DNA of 64,000 bases, taken from assembly GCA_013306675.1 (NCBI GenBank), contig JABLUY010000040.1, positions 62,001 to 126,000 on the forward strand. The letters are read 5' to 3'. Of the stretch, positions 29,496-38,842 are shown one piece after another. Positions within the stretch are counted from its first letter, which is position 1. Each line of letters begins with the position of its first letter. This DNA comes from Thraustochytrium sp. TN22. Lineage: Eukaryota > Sar > Bigyra > Thraustochytrida > Thraustochytriidae. A program made the translations under genes and the position numbers. Under the pieces are notes generated by a model. That model searched no databases and was not told where the DNA came from. It was given only the letters and a program-made list of their open reading frames with translations.

Positions 29496-30251
29496 TCACG
29501 TGGCCTTCTTGGAGCGCGAGAGCACCATCTTGTACAGCCAATAGGCGTTGAGCGAGTTGAGCGTGATGTTGGCCAAGAGATAGTAGGTCACAGCGAAGAC
29601 AGAGTGCGCCTTGCCGGAGCGCAGCAGATTCACACTGTCCAGTGTGAACTCCCCCGAGATGTAAAAGCCGTACACGATGCGCACGAGCAGGAACGAGGAG
29701 CCAAAGAGGGTTTTCACGATCTCGTGCGCCGCGCCGGTGCGGCCCAACTGGCGCAGCAGCAGCATCATGTTCAGAAACGGCGTGCTGAGCTCGTACAGCA
29801 AAAAGCGCACGCCCCAGTAGTGCAGGTACGGGTACTGGCCCATGAGATAGCACACGAAGCACGCGATGCCGTGCAGCAAAAAGCCGTAGTCCATCTTGGT
29901 GCGGAAGAGACACACGTAAATGTCCCAGATGAAGAAGCCGCACGAATGCGCGAACAGCAGGTTGGCGCGGTCCGAGAAGCCGTACATGTGGTCCCGGTCC
30001 ATCTCGCGCGTCTCCTCCCTATCCCAGAGGATCCAGAACGCAATGCCCACCGTGCTGAGCGCGTGGCACAGTCCAGTGATGCGCGAGCCGAAGCGCTGCC
30101 GCTCGTCCGCGTCTTTGATGGACGCAGGCGCGAAACGCTCCCCGCACGCCGCGATGAGCGTCCACAGCGCCGTGAAGGCGCCGGTACGCTGCAGCTGCCG
30201 CGCGTCCGCCGCCGCGCCCACCCACGGCCGCAGCAGCTCCATCAGGCTCAT
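29496..30251 (-). CDS. TLC-domain multi-pass membrane protein (TMEM56/TLCD4-like)
   Basis: 251 aa from ATG 30251. It has about six hydrophobic segments. The TLC signature includes HALSTVGIAFWIL, FFIWDIYVCLF, LHGIACFVCYLMG, FLLYELSTPFLNMMLLL and YYLLANITLNSLNAYWLYKM, and it ends in a lysine-rich tail (RSKKAT) that may act as an ER retrieval signal. TLC proteins include ceramide synthases and TRAM; the TMEM56/TLCD group acts on membrane lipid composition. The catalytic HH pair of ceramide synthases is not obvious, so that activity is not claimed. It is convergent with the sulfotransferase. Confidence 0.85.
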   Translation of the reverse strand: MSLMELLRPWVGAAADARQLQRTGAFTALWTLIAACGERFAPASIKDADERQRFGSRITGLCHALSTVGIAFWILWDREETREMDRDHMYGFSDRANLLFAHSCGFFIWDIYVCLFRTKMDYGFLLHGIACFVCYLMGQYPYLHYWGVRFLLYELSTPFLNMMLLLRQLGRTGAAHEIVKTLFGSSFLLVRIVYGFYISGEFTLDSVNLLRSGKAHSVFAVTYYLLANITLNSLNAYWLYKMVLSRSKKAT

Positions 30252-31852
30252 GCTGCCTGGCCCTCTGCGCCGCTCACAGTCAGATCAATCGAGATCTCCA
30301 CCCAAACGTCCGCGTGGTCCTCCTCGCAGGAGCGAGCGGTGCCAGTACCTGGCCAGGCTCGCCGCCTCCTGCCGCGTCGTCACGATGACGCACCAGCGCC
30401 CCGAGCTCGCCGCCCGCGCCGGCGACGACGGGCCTCGCGGAGGCTCGCTCGCTTGTGCGGGCGGGGGAGGAGGGGGCCGCCGGCCGCCCCGCGCCGCCCC
30501 GCGCGCCGCGACTCGGGGGCCGCCGGCCGCCCCGCGCCGATGCCGGATGGGCGACGACTCGCGCCGCACGCGCCGCGCCGCGCTCGCCGTCGAGCGTCAA
30601 GCGTCAAGCGCCGCGCCTCGCGACGACGAGCGACGAGACTGCCAGGCAGGGCAGGCAGACAGAGAGACCCCTGTGATGGCGACGGCGCAGCGCAGCGCAG
30701 CGCAGCGCAGCGCAGCGCGCGCGGGCGAGCAGCTCGAGGCCGAGGCGAGTGCCGGTGATCGGGCTTTGCGTTGGGGGCTGGCAGTGCGCCACTGCACAGG
30801 GAGGGTTCGGAGCTGCCAGCCAGAGCGCGTCGCGCGAGGTTACAGACTCTCGTTGCCGTGACGATATCGTCCGTGTCGTCCCGCGGCGGTGTCGCACGGA
30901 AGAAGGGAGCATTCGGTGATGCAAGTCCCTGTCGGGCCAGTGTCGGCCAGGCAGGCAGGCGACTAGGCTACACGGCAGCGCAGCGTCACGAGAGGAAAGA
31001 GGCGGTGGCTCTGAACGAAGTTTTGGTCAAGACATGTGAGTCAGTTAGCAGCAGCAGACGCCCAGCTTGCGGGATTTGTGGCAATCTGCATGAGCTCTTT
31101 CGTCGCTCTTTCGAGCCTCTTCGAGAGCTTGCGTGACACGTGTGCGCTTGGGCGCGGCCAGCTTGCGTGACACGTGTGCGCTTGGGCGCGGCCAGGCACA
31201 GTGGGTGTCCTCGGCCCCATGGCAGATGACGATGTCAACGGTGCTTGGAGCTGGTGCTGGTGCTGGGGCCGGCGCGCTTGCCGAAGCGAAAGTCACTGTA
31301 GTCAGTGCCGTCGTCCACAATGGCGGCAGTGAGATCAATGTTACGGAAGACCTTCTCGTAGAGCTTGTTGGCGCAAATGAGGTCGCTTGTTGGCGCAAAT
31401 GAGGTCGAGGTGGCTCGCGCCGCCGATGCGGCTGATGCGCGCCTCGCTTTGACAGTGAGAGCGATCCGACGGGCTCCACGTGGCTGACTGTGAGGTCTTC
31501 CCACACTGCACTGCAAGCGCATGCAGACAGCACGCGGGTCAAGCAGAGATCGCGTGAGCCGACCGCGAATGCACGTCTTCCGCCGCCTTGACAGGTCTCT
31601 GGCTCAGGCCGTCTTCTTGTACACAATTACAAAGACGCTCGCATGGCGCGCTCCGCGAGCTTAACCACCAGCCCGCTGGCGCCGTGGTTGCGCTCCCCTT
31701 TCCTCAGCACCGCGCGGCGCGGCGCGGCGCGGCGCGGCGCGACGCAGCAGAACCCGAGCGCGCGGCGGCGCGGCGCAGCGCGGCGCGGCGGCGGCTGCGG
31801 CGGCGGCGCGGCGCGCGCGGCGGCCGCGCCCTCCCCACCGCCCACGGCGGCA

Positions 31853-31898
<46 letters not shown>

Positions 31899-31964
31899 AA
31901 CGGCGAGGGCTTGCTTGAGCTGGCCGCCGCGGAGGACGCCAAGGTGGAGCCCGCGCGCGACGAC
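30252..31964. other. Gene-poor spacer with direct duplications
   Basis: No supported gene. Two perfect short tandem duplications: a ~33-bp unit at 31131-31195 (GCGTGACACGTGTGCGC core) and a ~22-bp unit at 31360-31400. The minus strand at 31260-31400 reads ANKLYEKVFRNIDLTAAI then DDGTDYSDF, which faintly resembles an M28 aminopeptidase end. This is too short to call. A (GGC)n run at 31850-31897 precedes the SUMO protease. Confidence 0.45.
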
Positions 31965-34900
31965 ATGGAGACGGACGAGGTGGAGCGCGACGCGGGCGGC
32001 GAAGAGCTCCTTGCGGCTGCCGGCGACGTCGAGGCCGAGGAGCCGCAGGCCGCGGGGAAGAAGCCCGCGCGCGCCAAGGGCAGCAACAAACGCAAAAAGA
32101 ACAGCGCCGGCAGCGCGGACGAGGCCAGCCAGACGCCGTCTAACGAGGAGGCCAAGGACGGCGCGGAGATCCCCACGAAGGCCATCGACGCGGAAGACGA
32201 CGCGAAGCCCGCTTCAGCCTCACAGAGGGCAAAGGCGCGGAAAGGAGGCGCCAAGCGGGCCAAGAAGCGCAAGACGGAGGAGAGCACGCCCGATACTGCA
32301 GGAGCCGGAGAAGACGAGACTGGCGACGGGGCTCAATCACTCGGTCCGTTGACCATAGATGAGACCAAAACGGACGAGGATGAAGCGGGCTCCAAGGCGG
32401 GCTCCAAGTCTGCGTCCAAGCGCAAAAAGGCCGTCACTGGCAACTCCAAGAAGCAACGCAAGCGCAAGTCAGAGGACCGCGACGATGATGAGGAGTGGGG
32501 TGGCGGCCAAGGGCGCAGCGCCGAGGTCTCCGCCTTTGACCTTGGCTTGTTGGGCATACGGCGATCCACGCGCAAGCGCTCCTCGAGGCGAAGCAACATG
32601 GCGGACCTGGACAACTCGGACGATGACGCGCCGCTTGTTATGCTCGACCACGAGGGCGCCGGGGCCACGGAGGAGGACGCCGTCAAACTCGCCATGGAGC
32701 GCAGTCTCCTCCACACGAGCGGGCGCAAGTACAGAGAAGGCGAACCGGCGCTGCTGCTGGACGGCAAGCCCCGCCTTGTGCAGCCGCCCTGCGTTCGCCT
32801 CGAGCAGGCGCAGGCCGTCGTGGTGGGAGACGAGGCGCCCGCGGCGACTGTGGCGATGGGCGAGCCCGCCAAGGAGGTAGACCTGACCGGCGACTCGGAC
32901 GAGGAGGACGTGGTCGTGCAGGTTCAGCCTCTGGGAGCCACGGCCGCGGCGGCCGCCGCCGTCGCCACGCCACTCTTGGAGCGCGGCGAGCTCGTGGAGA
33001 CGCCCTTTGGCTTTGGGTCGGTCTGGCTCGTTCACCGACGCGACCGCGAGTCCAAGGTCGAGGTGACCGTCAGCACACCCGTGCAAACCGTGCTGCCAAC
33101 TGCGGAAGACGAGCACCTCATCGTGGACGAGGACGCCGGCGATGTCCGCAAGGGCGACCGCATTCTCTGCGGCTCCGCGTCTGGCGCCAACGCACAGGAT
33201 CTACACGAGGAGCTGCTCCAGCCTGGCCGCAGCGATTGCGTCCTGGAGATCATGCGCAAGGAGCCCTATATTGTCTACGAGGTCTGGCTCCAGTGGGGCC
33301 TGGGCAGCCCGGACACTGCCATGGATGAGCACGACTTCTCCGTCGTATACATGCCCAAGGCCTTTCTCCAGGCTGACGCCGTGCGGCGCGCGCGCCAGGC
33401 CCCTTCCATCCAGTGCGAGATTCCTGTCAGCTTCGGCGCCTACAGAAACCGCAGCTTGGAGCTCTCTGGCGAGGACGTGGCGCGCGTCTGGCCCGGTCTG
33501 CACCTCAACGACGCCATCCTGGACTACGGCATTGGCCAGATTCTCAACGATCTGCCCGCGGCGCAGCGCGACAAGGTCTATGTCTTCCACTCGCTCTTTT
33601 TCAACTGGTTCGCCAGCTGCGAGCAAAACTGCAGCTCCTTAAAGGACGCCTACAACGCTGTTGCAAGCACCACCAAACACGTCAACATCTTTGAGAAGCA
33701 GCTTCTCGTCGTCCCTGTCAACGCGCACCTCCACTGGACGCTCGCCGTCATCTGCAACCCGGCATATCTTGGCGAGGCTCTCGAGGACGAGAGCGAGCAC
33801 AAGGCCGATGCAAAAGGCGAGGGCGAAAACGAGGACGAAGGTGTTGTTGGCCAAGGCGAGGGTGAAGGAGTCAAAGGCAAAGGCGACGTCGCAGGCAAAG
33901 TCGAGGGCCAAGGCGAAACAAAGGCCGAAGCTGAGGAGACGGTCCCTGGCGAGATGGCCAAGGCTGAGGAGGCGGTCGAGGGCGACGACGAGCCCAAGTC
34001 CGAACTCACCACGGCCGGGGCGGTCCAGGCACGTGGTGTAGAAATCATGGCGCCCATGGAGGCAAAGGTCGAGGTTGGGGCCGAGGCCGAGATCAAGACC
34101 GAGGCCGAGGTCAAGACCGAGGCCGAGGTCAAGACCGAGGCCGAGGACAAGACCGAGGCAGAGGTCAAGACCGAGGCCGAGGACAAGACCGAGGCAGAAG
34201 TCAAGACCGAGGCAGAGGTCAAGACCAAGGCACCAAGAAGTGGATCACCAACGGCCACGACTCGCACTACTTCGCCACGCTCGTGCGCACCGGCGGCTGG
34301 GGACGAGACCAAGGTCGAGGAAGAGATGATGAAGGCTGAGGTCGAGATCAAGGCCGAGGTTGAGGTCATCAAGGCTGATGATGACGACGACGCGGGCACC
34401 AAGGGAATTGGTCAAGCCAAGATAGCTCATGGCAAGACCGAGGCAGCGGAGGGCAACGATGCCAATCCCATGGTTGAAGCAGAAAAGGCGACAGATGCCG
34501 AGGTGGAGAAAAAGGAAGAAGTGGTTAAAGACGAGGCTCTGCATGCAGACAGCGAGGTGGAGGATGGTCAAACTCTAGATGCGCACGTCGACAATGGCAC
34601 GGAGAACGGCGTAAAGATTGACTCGGCCATCAAGAGCAAGTTTGAGGGCCGAAAGACTCCTACGGGAGTCGATACCGGAAAGGTGGCTGACAGTCAAGCG
34701 ACTGCGGAGTCGTCTCCGAGGCAGGAGGAGGAGGAGGAGGAGGAGGAGGAGGACACTGCAGACAGGGACAGGGCGACGCCAGGGTCGCCTGCCTCGTCTT
34801 CCAAGTCGACGAGGTCCCGCAATGGGCGTTCCCGGCGGCGGGCGCGATCCGGGGCGAGCAAGCGTGGCAGCGGCAGCGGCGGTGCCGCGGAGGGGACCGC

Positions 34901-35375
34901 AGCGGTCCCGCGGAGACGGCCGTACGTGATGTTTTTGGATTCGCTGGACAGCAATCAGACCAAGCACGTGCTGAAGCTGCTCCGCGGGTACCTGGAGGAG
35001 GAGTGGGCGCGGTTCTACAAGCCGCTGGGGCGCCGCGTGGACAGCACGGCGCTGCCCGGATTCTCGCCCAAGGTGCCGCTGCAGGTGAACCAGTGCGATT
35101 GCGGCGTGTACATCCTAGAATTCATGCGCCGCATGCTGACGGAGAAGCTGGACCCGCTCCTGGCGGAACTCGAGACGAAGTCCGACATTACGAGCACGGT
35201 GTCGACGCGGGTGAGCAAGCTCCTGGGCAAGGAATGGTTTCAGCCGCGCGACGTGTCCCTGGCACGATGCGAGATTCTCAAGAAGCTGCGCGACCTACAG
35301 CGGGCCCAGCGCATCGGTCTGAAACAGCCTGAGGGCAATCCCACTAGCGCCAGTGCTAGCGACAGCGAAAGTTGA
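31965..35375 (+). CDS. Ulp1/SENP-type SUMO protease with large insert in the catalytic domain
   Basis: 1136 aa from ATG 31965, the first ATG in the frame. The first ~400 residues are lysine/acid-rich with nuclear-signal stretches (KRKKAVTGNSKKQRKRK). The C48 peptidase core begins near VWPGLHLNDAILDYGI (~residue 510). Catalytic His is H590 (HLHWTLAVI), Asp is D992 (FLDSLDS), oxyanion Gln Q1040 and nucleophile C1046 (QCDCGVYILEFM). About 380 residues, mostly acidic with (V/D)KTEAE hexapeptide repeats, separate His from Asp, recalling the split domain of SENP6/SENP7. It would mature the SUMO precursor (7940-8392) or remove SUMO. The insert carries a captured foreign exon-like fragment at 34229-34309. 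Confidence 0.92.
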   Translation: METDEVERDAGGEELLAAAGDVEAEEPQAAGKKPARAKGSNKRKKNSAGSADEASQTPSNEEAKDGAEIPTKAIDAEDDAKPASASQRAKARKGGAKRAKKRKTEESTPDTAGAGEDETGDGAQSLGPLTIDETKTDEDEAGSKAGSKSASKRKKAVTGNSKKQRKRKSEDRDDDEEWGGGQGRSAEVSAFDLGLLGIRRSTRKRSSRRSNMADLDNSDDDAPLVMLDHEGAGATEEDAVKLAMERSLLHTSGRKYREGEPALLLDGKPRLVQPPCVRLEQAQAVVVGDEAPAATVAMGEPAKEVDLTGDSDEEDVVVQVQPLGATAAAAAAVATPLLERGELVETPFGFGSVWLVHRRDRESKVEVTVSTPVQTVLPTAEDEHLIVDEDAGDVRKGDRILCGSASGANAQDLHEELLQPGRSDCVLEIMRKEPYIVYEVWLQWGLGSPDTAMDEHDFSVVYMPKAFLQADAVRRARQAPSIQCEIPVSFGAYRNRSLELSGEDVARVWPGLHLNDAILDYGIGQILNDLPAAQRDKVYVFHSLFFNWFASCEQNCSSLKDAYNAVASTTKHVNIFEKQLLVVPVNAHLHWTLAVICNPAYLGEALEDESEHKADAKGEGENEDEGVVGQGEGEGVKGKGDVAGKVEGQGETKAEAEETVPGEMAKAEEAVEGDDEPKSELTTAGAVQARGVEIMAPMEAKVEVGAEAEIKTEAEVKTEAEVKTEAEDKTEAEVKTEAEDKTEAEVKTEAEVKTKAPRSGSPTATTRTTSPRSCAPAAGDETKVEEEMMKAEVEIKAEVEVIKADDDDDAGTKGIGQAKIAHGKTEAAEGNDANPMVEAEKATDAEVEKKEEVVKDEALHADSEVEDGQTLDAHVDNGTENGVKIDSAIKSKFEGRKTPTGVDTGKVADSQATAESSPRQEEEEEEEEEDTADRDRATPGSPASSSKSTRSRNGRSRRRARSGASKRGSGSGGAAEGTAAVPRRRPYVMFLDSLDSNQTKHVLKLLRGYLEEEWARFYKPLGRRVDSTALPGFSPKVPLQVNQCDCGVYILEFMRRMLTEKLDPLLAELETKSDITSTVSTRVSKLLGKEWFQPRDVSLARCEILKKLRDLQRAQRIGLKQPEGNPTSASASDSES
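34075..34230 (+). repeat. 18-bp in-frame tandem repeats in the SUMO protease insert
   Basis: About eight units encoding (V/D)KTEAE, with near-identical DNA and only A/G and C/G changes between units. Length preserves the frame. Confidence 0.9.
34229..34309 (+). other. Acyl-CoA dehydrogenase-like fragment read out of frame inside the protease gene
   Basis: In the frame +2 relative to the protease, these 81 bases encode GTKKWITNGHDSHYFATLVR followed by TGG and WGRD. GxKKWITNG...YF...VRTGG is the conserved substrate/FAD-region segment of acyl-CoA dehydrogenases. In the protease frame the same bases give unrelated Ser/Thr/Arg-rich sequence. Confidence 0.7.
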
Positions 35376-35449
35376 GTCGTATAGCAGCAAGAAGGAGGTT
35401 GACAACGGGGTCAAGCGAAGGTTTTCACGCAGTCTTGTCTCGACTTGTC

Positions 35450-36809
35450 TCACAGAACGCTTCTCTTCACGGCGGCGGCGTCGGCATCAAAGGTGCGACG
35501 GCGCACGCCGGCTTGTCCGAGCCAAGCCGGGTCGAAGCGCACGCCCCAGCCGTGGCCGTCCGGCGCGAGCTCCAGGCAGCCGTCGCGGACGCGCAAGGGC
35601 GTGCCAAGGAGCTGCGGCATGGAGGTGACAATGCCGGAGGCCGGGTCGAGCACGACCTGGCGCAGGCCGTCGTCGACGCAGGCGAGCTCGATACGGTCCT
35701 GTGCCGGGTCAGAGAGAGCGCAGGCCACATGCAGCGCGTAGACGAGGTGCAGGTCGCCCTGCGGCGAGTGCGGCACGAAGCGCTTCCCATCGCGGTGCGC
35801 GAACGTCGCGATTTCCAAGATGGACGAGGTGCCACCCGCGTAGCCAAAGTCGGGCTGGTAAATGTCCAGCGGCAGACCGGCGCGCCAGACGTCGAGACGG
35901 AACTCCTGCTCGCCGCCCGCCACGGGCAACGCGCCGCGGCCTGGGCGAGCCATGAGGTCGCTGTAGGCCTCGTAGTCGCACCAGAAAAAGGGCTCCTCAA
36001 AGAAGGAGACGCCGGCGGCGCGCATGCGCGCGCAGAGGTCGTCCACGAAGTCGCCGTCCGCCGCAGGCGCCGGGTAGGCGCCGTTGGCGTCTACCATGAG
36101 CTCGGCGTCGGGCCCGACCGCGGCGCGCACGGCAGCCAGCACCTCGTCGGTGCGCCCGGGCCAGTGGTCTTCGCGGCTTGCGGCACGCGGGTTGGGCGCG
36201 CTCTGCGCGAGCAAGCCCTGCATGCGCTTGCCGACCTTGACCTTGAACGCGCCGATGCCGTGGGCTCGCTGCAGGCGGCGCATCTCCGCCGCCAGCGCGC
36301 GCGGCGCCACGCCGCGCGAGATGCTCGAGGCGTAGACCGGGAAGGGCCGCAGCGCGCCGCCGCCGAGCAGAGCACAGACCGTGCATCGCGCATACTTGCC
36401 ACAGGCGTCCCAGGCCGCGGCGTCCAGCCCAGCGAGCGCCTTGCTCAGCTGCACGCCCATTTGCTTGTAGTTGAGCTCGAAGCCCACGACCTGTGCCGCG
36501 AGCTTGCGCGGGTCGCGCACCAGCTGACCTGCCACGGCCGGCGCCACGCGCCGGTGCAAGAGCTCCACGCTCAAGTCCACATCTTTGTTGCCCAGCTGGC
36601 CCCAGCCTGCGCGCTTGCGCGTACGCGCGGTGCAGCTGAGTGAGCGGTGTTTGCTTTGACGCCAGGTGCAGGCAATGCCGCTGCCTCCTCGCCTACTTAC
36701 CCTCGATACCGTCCGTCGTGCGGAGCCGCACGAGCGCGAGCTTGCCGTCCGCGCTCTCGAACGTCTCCAGCGCCGCCACGCGGCCCTCCCACGCGACGAG
36801 CCGCTCCAT
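35450..36809 (-). CDS. Enolase-superfamily (mandelate racemase/sugar-acid dehydratase-like) enzyme, two exons
   Basis: Exon 1 runs 36809-36701 (MERLVAWEGRVAALETFE to RTTDGIEG). It is followed by a GTAAGT donor, a 93-nt intron (36700-36608) ending CAG, and exon 2 to the stop at 35450. Exon 2 carries the superfamily residues: FKVKVG (KxK), MVDANG, FFEEPF and GGEQEF as metal ligands, and FVPHSP as the catalytic histidine. It is an (alpha/beta)-barrel enzyme that abstracts the alpha proton of a carboxylate. The expected junction reads EG-WGQLGN, but the genomic run has five Gs where four would keep frame, a one-base discrepancy best explained as a homopolymer error. The substrate, possibly a sugar acid, is not predictable. 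Confidence 0.85.
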
Positions 36810-36926
36810 CCTGACTCTGAGATTGCTTGCCCTGACAGCGCCAGGGCGGCGCGGGCCAGCAGCCTGAGTCAGGCGCCCTCAGGCTGAGGCAGGCAAAAAA
36901 GAATGGGGCGGGCACCGTCCGTCACC

Positions 36927-37040
36927 ATGACCGCCAAGAAGGAAAAGAACGACCAGGAGGCGAGCCTGTGCGAGCGCATCAGTGGGCGCGTGACTCAAGT
37001 GCGCCAGAAAATCAGTGGTACATCAGTTTTTAAATCATGA
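36927..37040 (+). CDS. Possible 37-codon small ORF
   Basis: ATG 36927 opens MTAKKEKNDQEASLCERISG and ends TGA at 37040. It lies in the 320-bp gap between two minus-strand genes, reads as a basic/acidic helix and could be a first exon or chance. No partner exon or family was found. Confidence 0.2.
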   Translation: MTAKKEKNDQEASLCERISGRVTQVRQKISGTSVFKS

Positions 37041-37129
37041 GCGACAACGTCTGATGTTGTCTCAGGTCTCGCGCGGCCAAGGAGCCCGCACAGAGCCCGC
37101 TCGCTTGCTCCTCCCTCACGGAGTTACGC

Positions 37130-38842
37130 TCAGGGGCTTGCATGCCCACCTGGAGCATGCGCCGGAGTACGGTCAGGGTTCGGAACGGCACCCCGCTTGA
37201 CACGGCGTGGACGGGTGTCGACGACAAAGGCCATAACGAGCGAGGCGACAATGAGGCCGGCGAGGAAGAACGCCGTCAGCTTGGGGGCGCCGACGACCGG
37301 CGCCAAGGCCGTGAGGCCGCAGGCGAAGATGTTGACAATGAAAATCAAGACGGAGATGGAGACGCCCTCGTTGACCGGGTAGTTGAGCTTGGCCGAGAGC
37401 TCGTAAAAGAGCGGATTGGTAAGGCCGTAGGTGAGACCGGCACCCACGACGCTGGCGAGCACGCCGGCGAAGGTCTCGTGGCGGCTGGCGTCCATAAAAA
37501 GACCTAGCGCGCAAATCTGCAGGCCAAGCCCGAGAACAACCTCGGTCTGCAGACGGTCGCGCTGGCTGATGGTGCCGATGAGGATGCTGCCGAGGTTGGT
37601 GGCGAGACCATTGAGGCAGCCAAACCACCCGATAGTGGTCTCGTCGAAGTGATCGCCCAGTATAGGCTGGAACATGGTCTGCCAGGCCGTGTCGATGCCG
37701 GAGATGCAGCCGCCGCAAAGGACGGTGAGCATGAAGTGCTTGTTCGTCGTCATACGGCGGAACATCTCACCTCGGGTCAGCGTACGCGGCGTGGTGAGCG
37801 CCTCCTGTGCGGCGAGCACGTCAGCGTCCAGAGCCTCGTGAAAGGCGGCGACCTCGGCGTTGTCATCGCCGACCTCGTCATTGTCGCTATCGTCGGCATT
37901 GAAGGCGTCGTCCAGGTTGAGGCGCGCGCGACCGGCGCCGGAGTCCGCGCTGCCGCGGCTTGTGGGAGTGTGCGCCAGCGCTGCGCGCGCATCGGGCGTG
38001 CTGACGCGGCGGCCGTCAGGTGTGCCAACTACGCGCACGAGAATGGGCTCCGGGAGATCACGCTTCATGTGGCTAGGCCAGCGCGGGAGATGCACGAGGG
38101 CCAGGACCGCCGGCACGAGCGTGAGGGCCAGATTGAGCCCGAGCAGCGAGCCGAAGCCGCCAGCTTGCGTGACGTAGGGCCCGAGGATGAAGGCCAGGTT
38201 GGTGCCGACCGAGTTGAAGGCGATGGCAACCGCAGTCGAGAAGGTGCGGAGCTCCTCCGGGAACCAAATGGACGAGAGGCGCGAGGTGGTGGCCATGCAG
38301 AGCGGGCCGGCGGCCGCGTTGAGGATCTGACCCGCGTGCAAGAAGAGCAAGGCCGTGTCCGTATGGCGCAGACTAGGGCCCACAAAGGTAGGGACGAGCC
38401 GCAGCGCGGCGCCCACCACGCAGAGCGCCATGCCGATGACGCAGGCCTCGTGAAAGCCATCGGGACGCGCCAGCAGGCACATGGTGGCGGGCGTGGCCAC
38501 CATGCCGATGATGGGGCCCCAGTTAAGCAGCAAGGCCACGGTCTGAAAGTCGATGCTGGGCGTGTAGTACTCCTGCAGGCGCGACATGTTGACGCTCGAG
38601 AAGGCCAGCCACAGCACGCCCTGCGCGAACGCAAAGGCGCAAAACACAGCCAGTACGTAGTAGCGCTCCCGTCGCGCGCGCCGCTCCTCGGGGCTCAGTC
38701 GCTGCTGCATCGTAGGACAAGGCGGCAGCGGCGAGGAGGACGAGGAGGACGTGGGCTCGCCCCCGCGCACATCCTGCGCCACGCCAGCGGCCAGGAGCGG
38801 TACGAGCGGCCCGCTCTGCACGCCGCCCTCGCTGCGCAGCAT
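37130..38842 (-). CDS. SLC49/FLVCR-like major facilitator transporter
   Basis: 570 aa from ATG 38842; an internal ATG 32 codons later (MQQRLSPEERRARRERYYV) is also possible. Twelve hydrophobic segments fall in two groups of six, separated by a long acidic loop (about residues 270-345). Features of the SLC49 family include the second-half entry SRLSSIWFPEELRTFSTAVA, FNSVGTNLAFILGPYV, and late LTYGLTNPLFYELSAKLNYP. Members move haem, choline or related small molecules across the plasma or lysosomal membrane; the substrate here is unknown. The acidic central loop may be regulatory. The gene ends 321 bp from the enolase-family gene and is on the same strand. Confidence 0.85.
   Translation of the reverse strand: MLRSEGGVQSGPLVPLLAAGVAQDVRGGEPTSSSSSSPLPPCPTMQQRLSPEERRARRERYYVLAVFCAFAFAQGVLWLAFSSVNMSRLQEYYTPSIDFQTVALLLNWGPIIGMVATPATMCLLARPDGFHEACVIGMALCVVGAALRLVPTFVGPSLRHTDTALLFLHAGQILNAAAGPLCMATTSRLSSIWFPEELRTFSTAVAIAFNSVGTNLAFILGPYVTQAGGFGSLLGLNLALTLVPAVLALVHLPRWPSHMKRDLPEPILVRVVGTPDGRRVSTPDARAALAHTPTSRGSADSGAGRARLNLDDAFNADDSDNDEVGDDNAEVAAFHEALDADVLAAQEALTTPRTLTRGEMFRRMTTNKHFMLTVLCGGCISGIDTAWQTMFQPILGDHFDETTIGWFGCLNGLATNLGSILIGTISQRDRLQTEVVLGLGLQICALGLFMDASRHETFAGVLASVVGAGLTYGLTNPLFYELSAKLNYPVNEGVSISVLIFIVNIFACGLTALAPVVGAPKLTAFFLAGLIVASLVMAFVVDTRPRRVKRGAVPNPDRTPAHAPGGHASP

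Noticed and set aside
31235-31522. M28 aminopeptidase pseudogene
   Set aside because: Only ~40 residues with faint resemblance (DDGTDYSDF) and no metal-ligand motif; too weak to annotate.
32469-34402. Long minus-strand frames opposite the SUMO protease
   Set aside because: Low-complexity antisense of acidic repeats; the plus strand has catalytic motifs in order.
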